A stretch of 64,000 nucleotides of DNA from Ruficoccus amylovorans (lineage in GTDB: Bacteria; Verrucomicrobiota; Verrucomicrobiia; Opitutales; Cerasicoccaceae), in assembly GCF_014230085.1 (NCBI RefSeq), contig NZ_JACHVB010000060.1:62001-126000 (forward strand), read 5' to 3'. How positions within the stretch are numbered: the stretch's first letter is position 1; the number at the start of each line of letters is the position of its first letter. Position numbers and translations under genes: made by a program. Below, in pieces: positions 53,611 to 63,077 of this stretch. The notes beneath the pieces were generated by a model. The model made no database searches. It had not been told where the DNA came from and worked only from the letters and a program-made list of their open reading frames with translations.

Positions 53611-54050
53611 TTCTGCTGCTTAAGGATGCGTTCGAGGATTTCGGTCATGTCTTCGACCGATTCCAGCACCTTGCGGGCGACGAAGATCGGCTGCTTCGCC
53701 TGCAAGGCTAATACCATCGAATCGCTGGGGCGGGCATCGACTTCGAGCACCTTTTTGCCCAACTCATTTTCCATCGAGAGGATGAGGCGGGCAAAGAAAG
53801 TGCCGTCGTCCACGTCGTTGATGATCACCCGGCGCAGTTGCACACCCAGGCCGGTGAAAATGCTCGTCACCAGATCGTGCGTGAGGGGACGCTCCTTTTT
53901 GACGTTGTTGATCGTCATGGAGATGGCGTTCCCGATGCCTTGGTCAACATAGATGACGAAGGTTTTCTCCGGGCAGCCCAGGAAAATCGCGCAGCCGTTC
54001 GAGGTCGGCATCACACCCTTGATCGTTACTTCCACCACATCGGTGCTCAT
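53607..54050 (-). CDS. bifunctional nuclease family protein (DUF151)
   Basis: 147 residues from the ATG at 54050, with GGAG 5 bp upstream. EVTIKGVMPTSNGCAIFLG, RPLTHDLVTSIFTGLG and ARPSDSMVLALQAKQPIFV are the bifunctional nuclease (DUF151) signature; members cleave DNA and RNA in vitro. The usual family length is reached. The last codons run into repeat element B, which supplies or overlaps the stop. Confidence 0.92.
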   Translation of the reverse strand: MSTDVVEVTIKGVMPTSNGCAIFLGCPEKTFVIYVDQGIGNAISMTINNVKKERPLTHDLVTSIFTGLGVQLRRVIINDVDDGTFFARLILSMENELGKKVLEVDARPSDSMVLALQAKQPIFVARKVLESVEDMTEILERILKQQN

Positions 54051-54308
54051 GTCTCCCAATGTCGCAGATAAAGCCCTTCCCCGCAAGTGCTTTTCCCGAT
54101 TCCCACGGCAACACAGGCCGTGCCAGAAGCACGGTTCACTGGCCTCTGGCTGTAGGCATGCGGTCAGTTTCGGCTCACAGGGAACAGCCCTCCCCCCGCC
54201 CTCTTCGACGGCAACGAACGGCACCGACGTTCTCATTTGCACCCGGCATGTATTTTATTCTTGGTCGCGGGCGGGTGGAAGCGTTCAATGCCCACCGAAG
54301 AATCACCT

Positions 54309-54863
54309 ATGAGCCGCTCATGCAAAACGCCCCGCCCAAACCTGTATCTGGTGGGTTTCATGGGTACCGGCAAGACCACCGTCGGCCGGACGCTGGCGCG
54401 GCGGCTCAGGATGGAGTTCATCGACTCGGACCACGTGATCGAGGAGCAGGCCGGGCAGCCCATCCCCGAGATTTTCGCGGAAAAGGGCGAGGCTCATTTC
54501 CGGGGACTGGAACGAGCCTTTATCGAGTCCGGGCACCCCGCCAGCGGTTGCATCGTAGCCTGCGGGGGCGGGCTCGTCACCCAGCCGGGCATGGCCGAGG
54601 CCCTGCGCGCGCGGGGCGTGGTCGTCTGCCTCTTCGCCTCCCCCAAGACGATCCTCAAGCGCACCTCCTCCAATTCCAACCGCCCCCTGCTCAACGTGCC
54701 CGACCCCGAAGGCCGCATCCGCGAACTGCTCGCCCAGCGCGAACCGGCCTACCTCAACGCCGGTACCTGCATCTACACCGACGAACGCCCCTTCGCTGAC
54801 GTTATCAGCCACCTGGAGCGTTTCTACCGCCGGGCCGCCAACGAATACGCCCGCAAACACTGA
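54309..54863 (+). CDS. aroK: shikimate kinase
   Basis: 184 residues from the ATG at 54309. NLYLVGFMGTGKTTVG is the Walker A segment, FIDSDHVIEEQAG the shikimate-binding Asp, FRGLERAFI and VACGGGLV the conserved Arg and GGG of the family. It phosphorylates shikimate in the aromatic amino acid pathway. Divergent from the nuclease gene. Confidence 0.95.
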   Translation: MSRSCKTPRPNLYLVGFMGTGKTTVGRTLARRLRMEFIDSDHVIEEQAGQPIPEIFAEKGEAHFRGLERAFIESGHPASGCIVACGGGLVTQPGMAEALRARGVVVCLFASPKTILKRTSSNSNRPLLNVPDPEGRIRELLAQREPAYLNAGTCIYTDERPFADVISHLERFYRRAANEYARKH

Positions 54864-55029
54864 AACACCACAGGGCAGCCCGTTTCCCGCCGGCTCTGGC
54901 ATGCAAAAGGATTTTAAACGGAAAGGTCGGGAAGTACAAAAGCGGGGGCACAAGGCGAACGCCAGCCGTCTGACCTGACGTCAACTGCCGTTATCCCATG
55001 TCGCAGGTCCAGGGCCATACCCCAGCCGC

Positions 55030-55431
55030 TCAGGCAAAATGCGAGCCCATCAGGTCGATCAGGGGCCGGGGCGGGCGGACAGGCTCGCCCTGCGGGTTGA
55101 TAAAGCCGTGGCGGGACCAGCCGGTGGCCAGCAGTTCGTCGTGGCGGAGCACTTCGTAGTCGCAGTGGATTTTGACCAGCGGCTTTTCCTTGATCGTGAC
55201 GCGCACGCTCAGCCGGTCGTCAAAAAAGGCCGGGCGGCGATAGCGGACATTGATTTCCAGCACCGGCAGGAAGAAGCCCTCCTCCTCCAGTTGCTTGTAG
55301 GGGTAGCCGATGATGTCGAGCATCTCGACCCGCGCGGCCTCGAACCAGGTCAGGTAATTGCCGTGGTAAACGAGGCCCATTTTATCGGTTTCGGCGTAGC
55401 GGACGCGGATGCTGGTTTGTGTCTGAATCAT
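55030..55431 (-). CDS. acyl-CoA thioesterase, YbgC/4-hydroxybenzoyl-CoA type
   Basis: 133 residues. VRYAETDKMGLVYHGNYLTWFE carries the catalytic Asp and the conserved His/Asn-Tyr of the hotdog-fold YbgC group. It hydrolyses acyl-CoA esters. Its start codon and that of the next gene overlap head to head (CATG at 55429-55432), so one of the two starts may be further in. Confidence 0.92.
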   Translation of the reverse strand: MIQTQTSIRVRYAETDKMGLVYHGNYLTWFEAARVEMLDIIGYPYKQLEEEGFFLPVLEINVRYRRPAFFDDRLSVRVTIKEKPLVKIHCDYEVLRHDELLATGWSRHGFINPQGEPVRPPRPLIDLMGSHFA

Positions 55432-55822
55432 GTGGCTGCTCTTGCTATCGGGAAAAAGCTGGTTTAAGCCGTGTGGCTTGTCCGAAGAAAAAACAAGCCC
55501 AACTCTCACCTCCGGGGCAAGCGTGGAAAGCGCCCCCGGCACATCCGGCCGCTCCTCCGGCCGGGCCTTGCGCGTGCTCGGAGCCGTTTTTCACTGGATC
55601 GGCTGGTGGGCGATCTTCACCTTTTCCTTTATCCTGGCCGGAGGGATCATCGGCGGGGGGATTTTTCTCACCATCGGCCTGCTGACCCATCCCGAGCTGG
55701 AAACCAGCTACCGGCTGAGCAAGGGTTTCCTCAACGGAGCCGAGTACTTCGGCATCTGGGCCGGGGGCATGGGCATCGTCCTGTGCTGGATCAAGGCGCA
55801 CCGGGAGGGTCGTTTTCTGTGA
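55430..55822 (+). CDS. small membrane protein, unknown function
   Basis: 130 residues from 55430; because that ATG overlaps the divergent gene's ATG, the in-frame GTG at 55523 may be the real start. Two hydrophobic helices (WWAIFTFSFILAGGIIGGGI and FGIWAGGMGIVLCWI) are separated by a polar loop. The stop overlaps the GTG of the next gene as GTGA, so the two are coupled. Confidence 0.68.
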   Translation: MWLLLLSGKSWFKPCGLSEEKTSPTLTSGASVESAPGTSGRSSGRALRVLGAVFHWIGWWAIFTFSFILAGGIIGGGIFLTIGLLTHPELETSYRLSKGFLNGAEYFGIWAGGMGIVLCWIKAHREGRFL

Positions 55823-56424
55823 AATTCGCCGACCGCCTGAAAATTTTTGCCGTCGGCTTCACCGTCGGTATGGTGCTCCTGTTCTTTATCCTGAGCAAGC
55901 GCCAGGGCGACCGCAACGAGTTGACCGCCCCCCGGACCGCCGAGGAAGTCCAGCTCGAAGCCGTGCCGGGCATCCTCCATGCCTACCGGGACCGCCGGGT
56001 GGCCATGGACTCGAAGTTCATCACCGAGCAGCACCGCGAGCCGCTGCCGGACAATCGCTGGAAGCGCACCCTCATCCTGCGCGGGATGGACCCCGAACAG
56101 GTCGTGCGGGTCGTGGAATTCACCCACGAGGAAGCCGGGTACGACCTGGTGGACCGGGTCGTAGTCATGGCCCCCGACCGGCTGACCGTCACGCTGCCCG
56201 CAGGCGTATCCCCGCCTCAACTGGCAGAGGCCGTCCACCCCTGGGGCTACCGCCTGACGGAGAAAACCGCCGACGGCACAGGCGTGCTTGTGGCGATCGG
56301 GGGCAATTCCCTCGCCGACTACCGGCAGGCCGTCGAACGCCTGCAATCCCTCTCCGACCTCACGACCGACGTGCAGCCCGTCATTTACGGCGAAGCCGAG
56401 CCCTTCGCTGGGGAGTCATTGTAA
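55819..56424 (+). CDS. membrane-anchored protein of unknown function
   Basis: 201 residues from the GTG at 55819. One N-terminal membrane helix (IFAVGFTVGMVLLFFIL) is followed by a soluble alpha/beta domain (RWKRTLILRGMDPEQVVRVV, GDNSL-like GGNSLADYRQAVERL). No family recognised. The GTGA overlap with the gene before it implies joint translation. Confidence 0.75.
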   Translation: MKFADRLKIFAVGFTVGMVLLFFILSKRQGDRNELTAPRTAEEVQLEAVPGILHAYRDRRVAMDSKFITEQHREPLPDNRWKRTLILRGMDPEQVVRVVEFTHEEAGYDLVDRVVVMAPDRLTVTLPAGVSPPQLAEAVHPWGYRLTEKTADGTGVLVAIGGNSLADYRQAVERLQSLSDLTTDVQPVIYGEAEPFAGESL

Positions 56425-56552
56425 CCGGTGGCGTCCGCGTAGAGCGTTATTGCACAGGCATCGCAAGTGCAGGCTAAAATGCTGGTCCAAGTACGGGGCT
56501 TGGGGGCGCAGAGAGCCCCAAAATTCAATGTAAGAACTTCGCTCACGGTAGC

Positions 56553-58373
56553 CTAGCGGATTTCCAGCGAGTAGGGCAGTCGGGCATAGAGGCCCTTGGG
56601 GTCATTGAAGCTGCGGACGACGGCCAGTTCGGCCTCCAGGCGTTTCATGGCCTGGGTCAAGAGGTCGCCCCGGCCCTTTACGACCGGCGCCTGCTCGCCG
56701 GTCTGCTGGAGAAACTCCTCCAGCGCCTGCGAGAAGTTCTTCCGCTCCGGAATCTGGGTCACGGTGTAGTCGTCGGCCACGCCCGCCTGACCGGCGGCGT
56801 AGCGAATGGCGTCCCCAAGGCCGCCAATCTCGTCCACCAGGCCGATGCCGACCGCGTCCGTGCCGGACCAGACCCGGCCCTGCGCGATGCGGCGCACCTG
56901 CTCGTCGGAAAGGTCGCGCCCCTCGGCCACCTTGTCGATAAAGGCGTCGTAGAGGAAATCCGTGTATTGCTGGACCAGTGCCATTTCCTGCTCCGTCTTT
57001 GGGCGGGAAACCGTGTAAAGGTCGGCGTAGGTCGAGGTTTTTACCCCGTCAAAGGTGATTCCGTGCTCGCTGGCCAGGCCCTCCAGGTTGAAAAACAGCC
57101 CGAAGACCCCGATTGAGCCGGTGATCGTCGTCGGTTCGGCAAAAATCCGGTCTCCGTAGGCGGAAATCCAGTACCCGCCGCTGGCGGCGAGCGAGCCCAT
57201 CGAGACGATGACCGGCTTTTCCTCCGCCGCCTCGCGCATTTCGCGCTGGATGACTTCCGAGGCCAGGGCGCTGCCGCCGGGGCTGTTCACCCGCAGGACA
57301 ATGGCAGCCACGTCGGGGTTAGTCCGCAGGTAGCGCAAATCCCGCGCCAACCGGTCGCCGCCGACCTGCCCGCGCATGCCCTCGCCGTCCACGATGTCGC
57401 CCTCGGCGTAAACCACCGCCACCTGGTTACCGCCGTAGCGGTAGCCGCCGGAAAAGCCCTCGATGCGGACGTAATCGGCCAGCCCGATCTGCCGGAACGA
57501 CTCCAAGTCCGGATCGTAACCGACCTTTTCCTCCAGCAGCCCGATCACCTCGTCCATGTAGGCCACGCGGTCGGCCAGGTCAGCCGACAGGGCCATTTCC
57601 CCGGTAAAAAAGCCCTTTTCGTCGCTGAGAGCCCGCAACTGCACGGGGTCGAGCCCGCGTCCCTGCGCAACGTCGCCCAGGATGTCGCCCCAGATGTCGT
57701 TGAGCAGCTCGGTTGTCTGCAAGCGGTCGGGCTCGCTCATTTTCGAGCCGGTGAACATCTCCACCGCCGACTTGTATTTGCCCACCCGGGTCGTCTGCAC
57801 GCCGATGCCGTACTTTTTAAAGGCGTCACCGAAGTAGATCATCTCGCTGGCCAGACCGTTGAGGCTGAGCAGGCCGAAGGGGTGCAGGATGACCTCGTCC
57901 GCCACCGACATCAGGTAATAGTCGCGCATGGTCGGATCGACCGCGTAGGCGTAAACAGGTTTGCCCGAGGCTTTGAAAGTTTCGACTGCCTCGCGCACTT
58001 CCCGTAGCGCGGCAATGCCGGAGCCGTAGTTCTCGGGGATGAGGCTGCCGTAGAGAAAAAGGGCCTCAATCCGCTCGTCGCGGGCGGCGCGCTCGATCCC
58101 GTCCACCACCTCCAGCAGCGACAGGCGCGGCACCTCCGGCCCGTAAACGGCCTGATCCACCACGTCGCCCAGATTCGTTTCGGGCGGGGAGTCGGAGATA
58201 TTCATCCAAAGATCAACCACGAGCACCGCGCTGCCGGGCACCGAGGGGCGGGGCTTGTTCGCCGAAACCAGCGCGAACATAATCATGAGGAAAAATCCGC
58301 CCATGATGCACACGCCCAGGGCGATGGAGAGCGCGGTGAGGTTTGCCGCAACCATCTTCAGAAAGGCTTTCAT
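56553..58373 (-). CDS. sppA: signal peptide peptidase SppA, 67K type
   Basis: 606 residues, full length for the tandem-domain form. One N-terminal membrane helix (TALSIALGVCIMGGFFLMIM). The N-terminal half carries the general-base Lys201 (GKYKSAVEMF), the C-terminal half the nucleophile Ser398 (AASGGYWISAYGD). It cuts signal peptides left in the membrane after export, fitting for an organism with many secreted proteins. Confidence 0.96.
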   Translation of the reverse strand: MKAFLKMVAANLTALSIALGVCIMGGFFLMIMFALVSANKPRPSVPGSAVLVVDLWMNISDSPPETNLGDVVDQAVYGPEVPRLSLLEVVDGIERAARDERIEALFLYGSLIPENYGSGIAALREVREAVETFKASGKPVYAYAVDPTMRDYYLMSVADEVILHPFGLLSLNGLASEMIYFGDAFKKYGIGVQTTRVGKYKSAVEMFTGSKMSEPDRLQTTELLNDIWGDILGDVAQGRGLDPVQLRALSDEKGFFTGEMALSADLADRVAYMDEVIGLLEEKVGYDPDLESFRQIGLADYVRIEGFSGGYRYGGNQVAVVYAEGDIVDGEGMRGQVGGDRLARDLRYLRTNPDVAAIVLRVNSPGGSALASEVIQREMREAAEEKPVIVSMGSLAASGGYWISAYGDRIFAEPTTITGSIGVFGLFFNLEGLASEHGITFDGVKTSTYADLYTVSRPKTEQEMALVQQYTDFLYDAFIDKVAEGRDLSDEQVRRIAQGRVWSGTDAVGIGLVDEIGGLGDAIRYAAGQAGVADDYTVTQIPERKNFSQALEEFLQQTGEQAPVVKGRGDLLTQAMKRLEAELAVVRSFNDPKGLYARLPYSLEIR

Positions 58374-58649
58374 GGCGGCTCATTATGCAAGCTCCCCCCT
58401 CCCCCACAAGCGCTAACCGGTGCGCAAACGCTCGGCGTTTGATCCGGTTGAGGTGGGGACCGACTGAGCCAGCCATCGCTACACCGTCAGAAAGGCTGCC
58501 CCCTACAACAGGAACCACTGGAGATGAGCGCCGACAGCTACCACGGAGACCAGAAGTGTGTCCGTACGGTGACAGAAACCGGACAATCCTTGCAAGTTGC
58601 GGATCGGGCATTGCCGAACCGGCAGGATATCTGCTTAGGTAGCCCCCGC

Positions 58650-60167
58650 ATGAAGGATCCCCGACTAGAACCCAGCGAACTCACCACCAACCGCAAGGCC
58701 CTCCTCGTCAACCTGGACCAGAATGTTTACGGCACTTTCGCCGAAATCGGGGCCGGGCAGGAGGTGGCGCGCCACTTTTTCAAAGCTGGCGGTGCCGCCG
58801 GTACCATTGCCAAGAGCATGTCGGCCTACGACATGAAGTTCAGCGACGAAATCTACGGCAAGGCCAGCCGCTATGTCTCGCGGGACCGGCTGAGCCAGAT
58901 GCTCGACCACGAGTACAGCCTGCTCATTAACCGGCTCAGCGAAAGCCGCGGCGACAACACCACCTTTTTCGTCTTCGCCAACACCGTCGCCGCCGCCAGC
59001 TACAACAACAACAAGAACTGCCACGGCTGGATGGGCATGCGCTACCAGATTTCCCCCAACAGCCCGCCCAGCGACATCATCATCCACGTGCGCATGTGGG
59101 ACAAGACCGGCTCCGCCCAACAGGAGGCCCTCGGTATCGCCGGGGTCAACTTTATCTGGGCCGCACTCGTCTATTACAAGGAGATGGGCGAGTTCATCCC
59201 CTCCCTCATCGACAACCTCGGCAACGAACGGCTGGAAGTGGACATGCTGGAGTTCCACGGGCCGGACTTCGAGCAGGTGGAGAACCGCGTCGTCTCCCTC
59301 CAACTCGTCGAGCACGGCTTGACCAACGCCGTCATGTTCGGCTCCGATGGCTCCGTCCTCCAGCCCTCCGAGTTCCTTTATAAAAAATCACTCCTGGTCG
59401 AACGCGGCTCCTTCCGCCCGATCACCCATGTCAACACGGACATGCTCAAGTGCGCCGGGGCGCAGTTCATGCAGGAGGACTCCGTCCAGGGCGAGCCCGT
59501 CGTCGCCCTGCTCGAAATCACCATGAAAAACCTCCTGGCCGGGGGCACCGACATCGACTACGAGGACTTCCTCGCCCGTGCCGACGCCATCAACTGCCTC
59601 GGCTACCATGTATTGGTTTCCAACTACATGGAGTACTACCGGCTCAGCGCCTACTTCCGGCGCTACACCCAGAAGATGATCGGCATCGTACTGGGTATCA
59701 ATCACCTGCAGGAAATTTTCAACGAGGAGTACTACGAAGACCTCGACGGAGGCATCCTCGAATCCTTTGGCCGCCTCTTCAAGGCCAACGTCAAGCTCTA
59801 CGTCTATCCGATGAAGGGCAACAGCTACAACAGCTACATCAGCGGCTCCGAAGCCAAGGAAAAGCTCCTCGACAGCGGGGCCAACGGCTTTGCCGACGAG
59901 ATGCTCATCACCGCCGACAACCTCAAGGTCAAAAGCAAGCTGCGGCACCTGTATTCGTACCTGATCGAAAACCACTTCATCGAGCCGGTCATCGGCGCCG
60001 CCCCCGGCCACCTCGACATTTTCTCCCGCAACGTCCTGCGCCAGATCACGGAAAAGAACCCCGCGTGGGAAAAATCAGTTCCGCCCCGCGTGGCCGAACT
60101 GATCAAGTCCCGCGGCCTCTGGGGCTACGGCCAGTGCGACCTCCCCGAAAAAGAGACCGGGAAGTAA
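58650..60167 (+). CDS. conserved protein of unknown function next to polyamine genes
   Basis: 505 residues from the ATG at 58650. Conserved-looking stretches include LDQNVYGTFAEIGAGQEVAR, GTIAKSMSAYDMKFSD and NNNKNCHGWMGMRYQ. Relatives occur in Bacteroidota and Verrucomicrobia and are sometimes labelled nicotinate-nucleotide adenylyltransferase, but I see no H-x-G-H or other nucleotidyltransferase motif, so I do not adopt that name. It lies 170 bp before the carboxynorspermidine synthase on the same strand. No signal peptide, no membrane helix. Confidence 0.72.
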   Translation: MKDPRLEPSELTTNRKALLVNLDQNVYGTFAEIGAGQEVARHFFKAGGAAGTIAKSMSAYDMKFSDEIYGKASRYVSRDRLSQMLDHEYSLLINRLSESRGDNTTFFVFANTVAAASYNNNKNCHGWMGMRYQISPNSPPSDIIIHVRMWDKTGSAQQEALGIAGVNFIWAALVYYKEMGEFIPSLIDNLGNERLEVDMLEFHGPDFEQVENRVVSLQLVEHGLTNAVMFGSDGSVLQPSEFLYKKSLLVERGSFRPITHVNTDMLKCAGAQFMQEDSVQGEPVVALLEITMKNLLAGGTDIDYEDFLARADAINCLGYHVLVSNYMEYYRLSAYFRRYTQKMIGIVLGINHLQEIFNEEYYEDLDGGILESFGRLFKANVKLYVYPMKGNSYNSYISGSEAKEKLLDSGANGFADEMLITADNLKVKSKLRHLYSYLIENHFIEPVIGAAPGHLDIFSRNVLRQITEKNPAWEKSVPPRVAELIKSRGLWGYGQCDLPEKETGK

Positions 60168-60337
60168 GTTTCCCCGCCGGGCGGCTTGCCGCCAAACGCG
60201 TTGCTTGTCGGGCCACGCCAGGAAACACATAGCGCGGTCTGGAAAAGTCCGTCCCCCCTCCCACGCCCCGAAACTGTCACCCGTGCGCTGAGGATTGCGC
60301 TTGCCATGCGGCGGCGCGGGATGCACTCCTTTGGGCC

Positions 60338-61549
60338 ATGAGCAAAGTCATCATTGTCGGAGCCGGCGGGGTGGGCAAAGTGGTCGCGCACAAGTGCGCC
60401 CAGGCCGAAGACATTTTTACGGACATCCTCCTGGCCTCGCGCACGGTGGAAAAGTGTGAACGCATCGCCGAGGAGATCGCCCACATGCGCGGGCGCGTCC
60501 TGCGCACCTGCGCTCTCGACGCCGACAATGTCAGCGCGGTCACCCGCCTGCTCGAAACCGAAAAGCCCGACCTGCTCATCAACGTCGCCCTGCCCTATCA
60601 GGATCTCCCCCTGATGGACGCCTGCCTCGCCGCCGGGGTGGACTACATGGACACCGCCAACTACGAGCCGCTGGACAACCCCAAGTTCGAGTACAAATAC
60701 CAGTGGGCCTACCGCGAACGCTTCAAGGAAGCCAATGTCATGGCGCTGCTCGGCTCGGGCTTCGACCCCGGCGTGACGAACGTCTTCTGCGCCTACGCCC
60801 AGAAGCACCTCTTCGACGAAATCCACACCGTGGACATTGTCGATGTCAACGCCGGCAACCACGGCCTGCCCTTTGCCACGAACTTTAACCCCGAGATCAA
60901 CATCCGCGAGATCACCCAGGAGGGCCGCTACTGGGAAGAGGGCGAGTACAAGGCCGTCTCGCCCATGTCCGTCAAGTGCGACTACCACTTCCCCGCCGGG
61001 ATCGGCAGCCAGCCCCTTTACCTCCTCTACCACGAGGAGCTGGAGTCCCTCGCGCTCAACCTCAAGGGCCTCAAGCGCATCCGCTTCTGGATGGGCTTTT
61101 CGGAAAATTACCTCAACCACCTCAAGGTGCTTGAAAATGTCGGCATGACCTCGCACGAGCCGGTCGTCTTCGAGGGCAAAAAGATTTCGCCGGTCGCCTT
61201 TCTGCGCTCCGTCCTGCCCGACCCGGCCAGCCTGGCCGAACGCTACACGGGCAAGATCTGCATCGGCTGCGACATCACCGGCGTCAAGAACGGCCAGACC
61301 AAGCGCTACTTTGTCCACAGCATCCTCGACCACGTCGAGACCTACACCGACACCCGCAGCCAGGCCATCAGCTACTCCACCGGCGTGCCCGCCGTCACCG
61401 GCGCGGCCATGGTCGTGACCGGCAAGTGGCGCAAGGACGGCGTGTACAACATGGAGGAATGCGACCCCGATCCCTTCCTCGAACTGATGCCCAAGCTCGG
61501 CATCCCCTGGGACGTGACCGAACTCGACCCCGCCGGAGCCATCAAGTAG
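60338..61549 (+). CDS. carboxynorspermidine/carboxyspermidine synthase (saccharopine dehydrogenase family)
   Basis: 403 residues. VIIVGAGGVGKVVAHKC is the Rossmann NAD(P) site; NVALPYQDLPLMDACLAAGVDYMDTANYE and GSGFDPGVTNVFCAYA are typical of the carboxynorspermidine synthase branch. The enzyme joins a diamine (putrescine or diaminopropane, or agmatine in some variants) to aspartate semialdehyde using NADPH. The next gene is the matching decarboxylase, which fixes the assignment. Confidence 0.93.
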   Translation: MSKVIIVGAGGVGKVVAHKCAQAEDIFTDILLASRTVEKCERIAEEIAHMRGRVLRTCALDADNVSAVTRLLETEKPDLLINVALPYQDLPLMDACLAAGVDYMDTANYEPLDNPKFEYKYQWAYRERFKEANVMALLGSGFDPGVTNVFCAYAQKHLFDEIHTVDIVDVNAGNHGLPFATNFNPEINIREITQEGRYWEEGEYKAVSPMSVKCDYHFPAGIGSQPLYLLYHEELESLALNLKGLKRIRFWMGFSENYLNHLKVLENVGMTSHEPVVFEGKKISPVAFLRSVLPDPASLAERYTGKICIGCDITGVKNGQTKRYFVHSILDHVETYTDTRSQAISYSTGVPAVTGAAMVVTGKWRKDGVYNMEECDPDPFLELMPKLGIPWDVTELDPAGAIK

Positions 61550-61570
61550 GAACCTTGGGGACTCTAAATT

Positions 61571-61663
61571 AATGTGGCCACAAAGGGCACAAAGAAGACA
61601 CGAAGGGCGCAAAGCGTTTCCGCGCCTGAGGCCTGTGTGGCTTTGAGACTTTGTGGTTAACAT
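61571..61663. repeat. CACAAAG-type inverted repeat before nspC
   Basis: CCACAAAG (61578-61585) and CTTTGTGG (61649-61656) are the best-paired part of a 93-bp imperfect palindrome made of CACAAAG/CACGAAG units, akin to that at 45589. It ends about 20 bp before the nspC start and may shape its leader RNA. Confidence 0.6.
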
Positions 61664-61682
61664 ATCGCTTCTAGCTGAGTTC

Positions 61683-62834
61683 ATGCGCCACTTCACCCAT
61701 TTCGATCCGTCCCGCGTACCCTCCCCCAGCTACGTGGTGGACCTGCGCGCGCTGGAGAAGAACTGCCAGCTCCTCGGCGAGGTCCAGCGACGCACCGGCT
61801 GCAAGATCCTGCTCGCGCTTAAGGGCTACGCCGCCTTTTCCACCTTTGATGTGATCCGCCCGTACCTGGCCGGGATCACCGCCAGCGGGCTGCACGAGGC
61901 CCTGCTGGGGCAGGAGTTCTTCGGCGGAGAGATCCACGCCTACTCCCCCGCCTTCAAGGAGGCCGAAGTCGAGCACCTGGCCCGCTTCGCGCACTCGCTT
62001 TCGTTCAACTCGCTCGGCCAGTGGCGGCGGATGCGCCCGCTCATCGAGGCGGCGAAAAACCCGCCCAGTTGCGGGCTGCGCGTCAACCCCGAGTACGCCG
62101 AGGTCGAAGTGGAGATTTACAACCCCTGCGCGCAGGGGTCGCGGCTGGGGATCACCGCCGCCGCCCTCGAAGGCGAAGACCTCACCGGGCTGGAGGGGCT
62201 GCACTTCCACACCATGTGCGAGCAGAACGCCGACGTCCTCGCCCGCACACTTCCGCACTTCGAGGAAAAGTTCGGCCACCTCATTCCCCGGATGAAGTGG
62301 GTCAACTTCGGCGGCGGACACCACATCACGCGGGCCGACTACGACGTGGACCTGCTCTGCCGGCTCGTATCAGATTTCCATGACAAGTACGGCGTCCAGG
62401 TCTATCTGGAGCCGGGCGAAGCCATCGCGCTGGGCACGGGCGTGCTCGTCGCCACCGTGGTCGACATCGTGGACAACGCCGGGCCGGTCGCCATCCTCGA
62501 CACCTCCGCCACCTGCCACATGCCCGACACGCTGGAGATGCCCTACCGCGCCGAGATCGTCGGGGCCGGGCTCCCCGGCGAGCATCCGCACACCTACCGC
62601 CTCGGTGGCCCCAGTTGCCTGGCCGGGGACATCATTGGCAGCTACTCCTTTGCCGAGCCGCTCCAGCCCGGCCAGCGCCTCGTCTTCCTCGACATGGCGC
62701 ACTACACGATGGTCAAGAACACGACCTTCAACGGCGTCCCTCTGCCCGCCATCTGCACCTGGTCCCCCGACAGCGACAAGATCACTGTGGCCAAAACCTT
62801 CGGCTACGCCGACTACCGCAACCGCCTCTCCTAA
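61683..62834 (+). CDS. nspC: carboxynorspermidine decarboxylase
   Basis: 383 residues from the ATG at 61683; an upstream ATG would start inside the repeat. The PLP lysine is Lys47 (ALKGYAAFSTF). HFHTMCEQNADVLARTL, NFGGGHHITRADYD (phosphate-binding Gly loop) and LEPGEAIALGTG are the NspC pattern of the alanine racemase-fold decarboxylases. It gives norspermidine or spermidine, completing the non-SAM polyamine route with the gene before it. Confidence 0.95.
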   Translation: MRHFTHFDPSRVPSPSYVVDLRALEKNCQLLGEVQRRTGCKILLALKGYAAFSTFDVIRPYLAGITASGLHEALLGQEFFGGEIHAYSPAFKEAEVEHLARFAHSLSFNSLGQWRRMRPLIEAAKNPPSCGLRVNPEYAEVEVEIYNPCAQGSRLGITAAALEGEDLTGLEGLHFHTMCEQNADVLARTLPHFEEKFGHLIPRMKWVNFGGGHHITRADYDVDLLCRLVSDFHDKYGVQVYLEPGEAIALGTGVLVATVVDIVDNAGPVAILDTSATCHMPDTLEMPYRAEIVGAGLPGEHPHTYRLGGPSCLAGDIIGSYSFAEPLQPGQRLVFLDMAHYTMVKNTTFNGVPLPAICTWSPDSDKITVAKTFGYADYRNRLS

Positions 62835-63029
62835 GCGGGTTGCACCCGCTGGCAATGAGGGGGCGTTGCCCCCTACGGAGCCAGAAAGGCTCCTACCCCA
62901 GTGCGTGTCCGCACAGGACATTGAGGGGCTCTGCCCCTACGCCGCCAGAAAGGCGGCTATCCCAAGACTGGCAGTCTGTACAAGCCTCTCCTCTTAAAAC
63001 GATATCCCTATCGTTAAGCCGTGGCTTAA
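62834..63029. repeat. run of nine tandem small hairpins
   Basis: Perfect stems of 5-7 bp follow one another: 62834-62850, 62859-62873, 62877-62893, 62901-62914, 62924-62938, 62941-62957, 62965-62977, 62998-63015 and 63014-63029. Two roughly 42-bp units (62858-62899 and 62923-62963) repeat the same order of a GGGGC/GCCCC stem and a stem closed by the loop AGAAA, but with different stem bases. The run lies between convergent nspC and the coiled-coil gene. Confidence 0.75.
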
Positions 63030-63077
63030 GCACACTGGCCTCGGGTCTTTCCGGACAGGCCTAGAGGGCGGTGGTGT

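Noticed and set aside
58650-60167. Nicotinate-nucleotide adenylyltransferase
   Set aside because: A label sometimes attached to relatives; no H-x-G-H or ISSTKIR-like motif is visible in the protein.
60125-61696. Minus-strand frame of over 500 codons opposite the carboxynorspermidine synthase
   Set aside because: Composition-driven shadow of a GC-rich gene; no motif, and the plus-strand protein is well recognised.
62834-63029. CRISPR array
   Set aside because: Repeats are hairpins of differing stem sequence with no regular spacer length and no cas genes.
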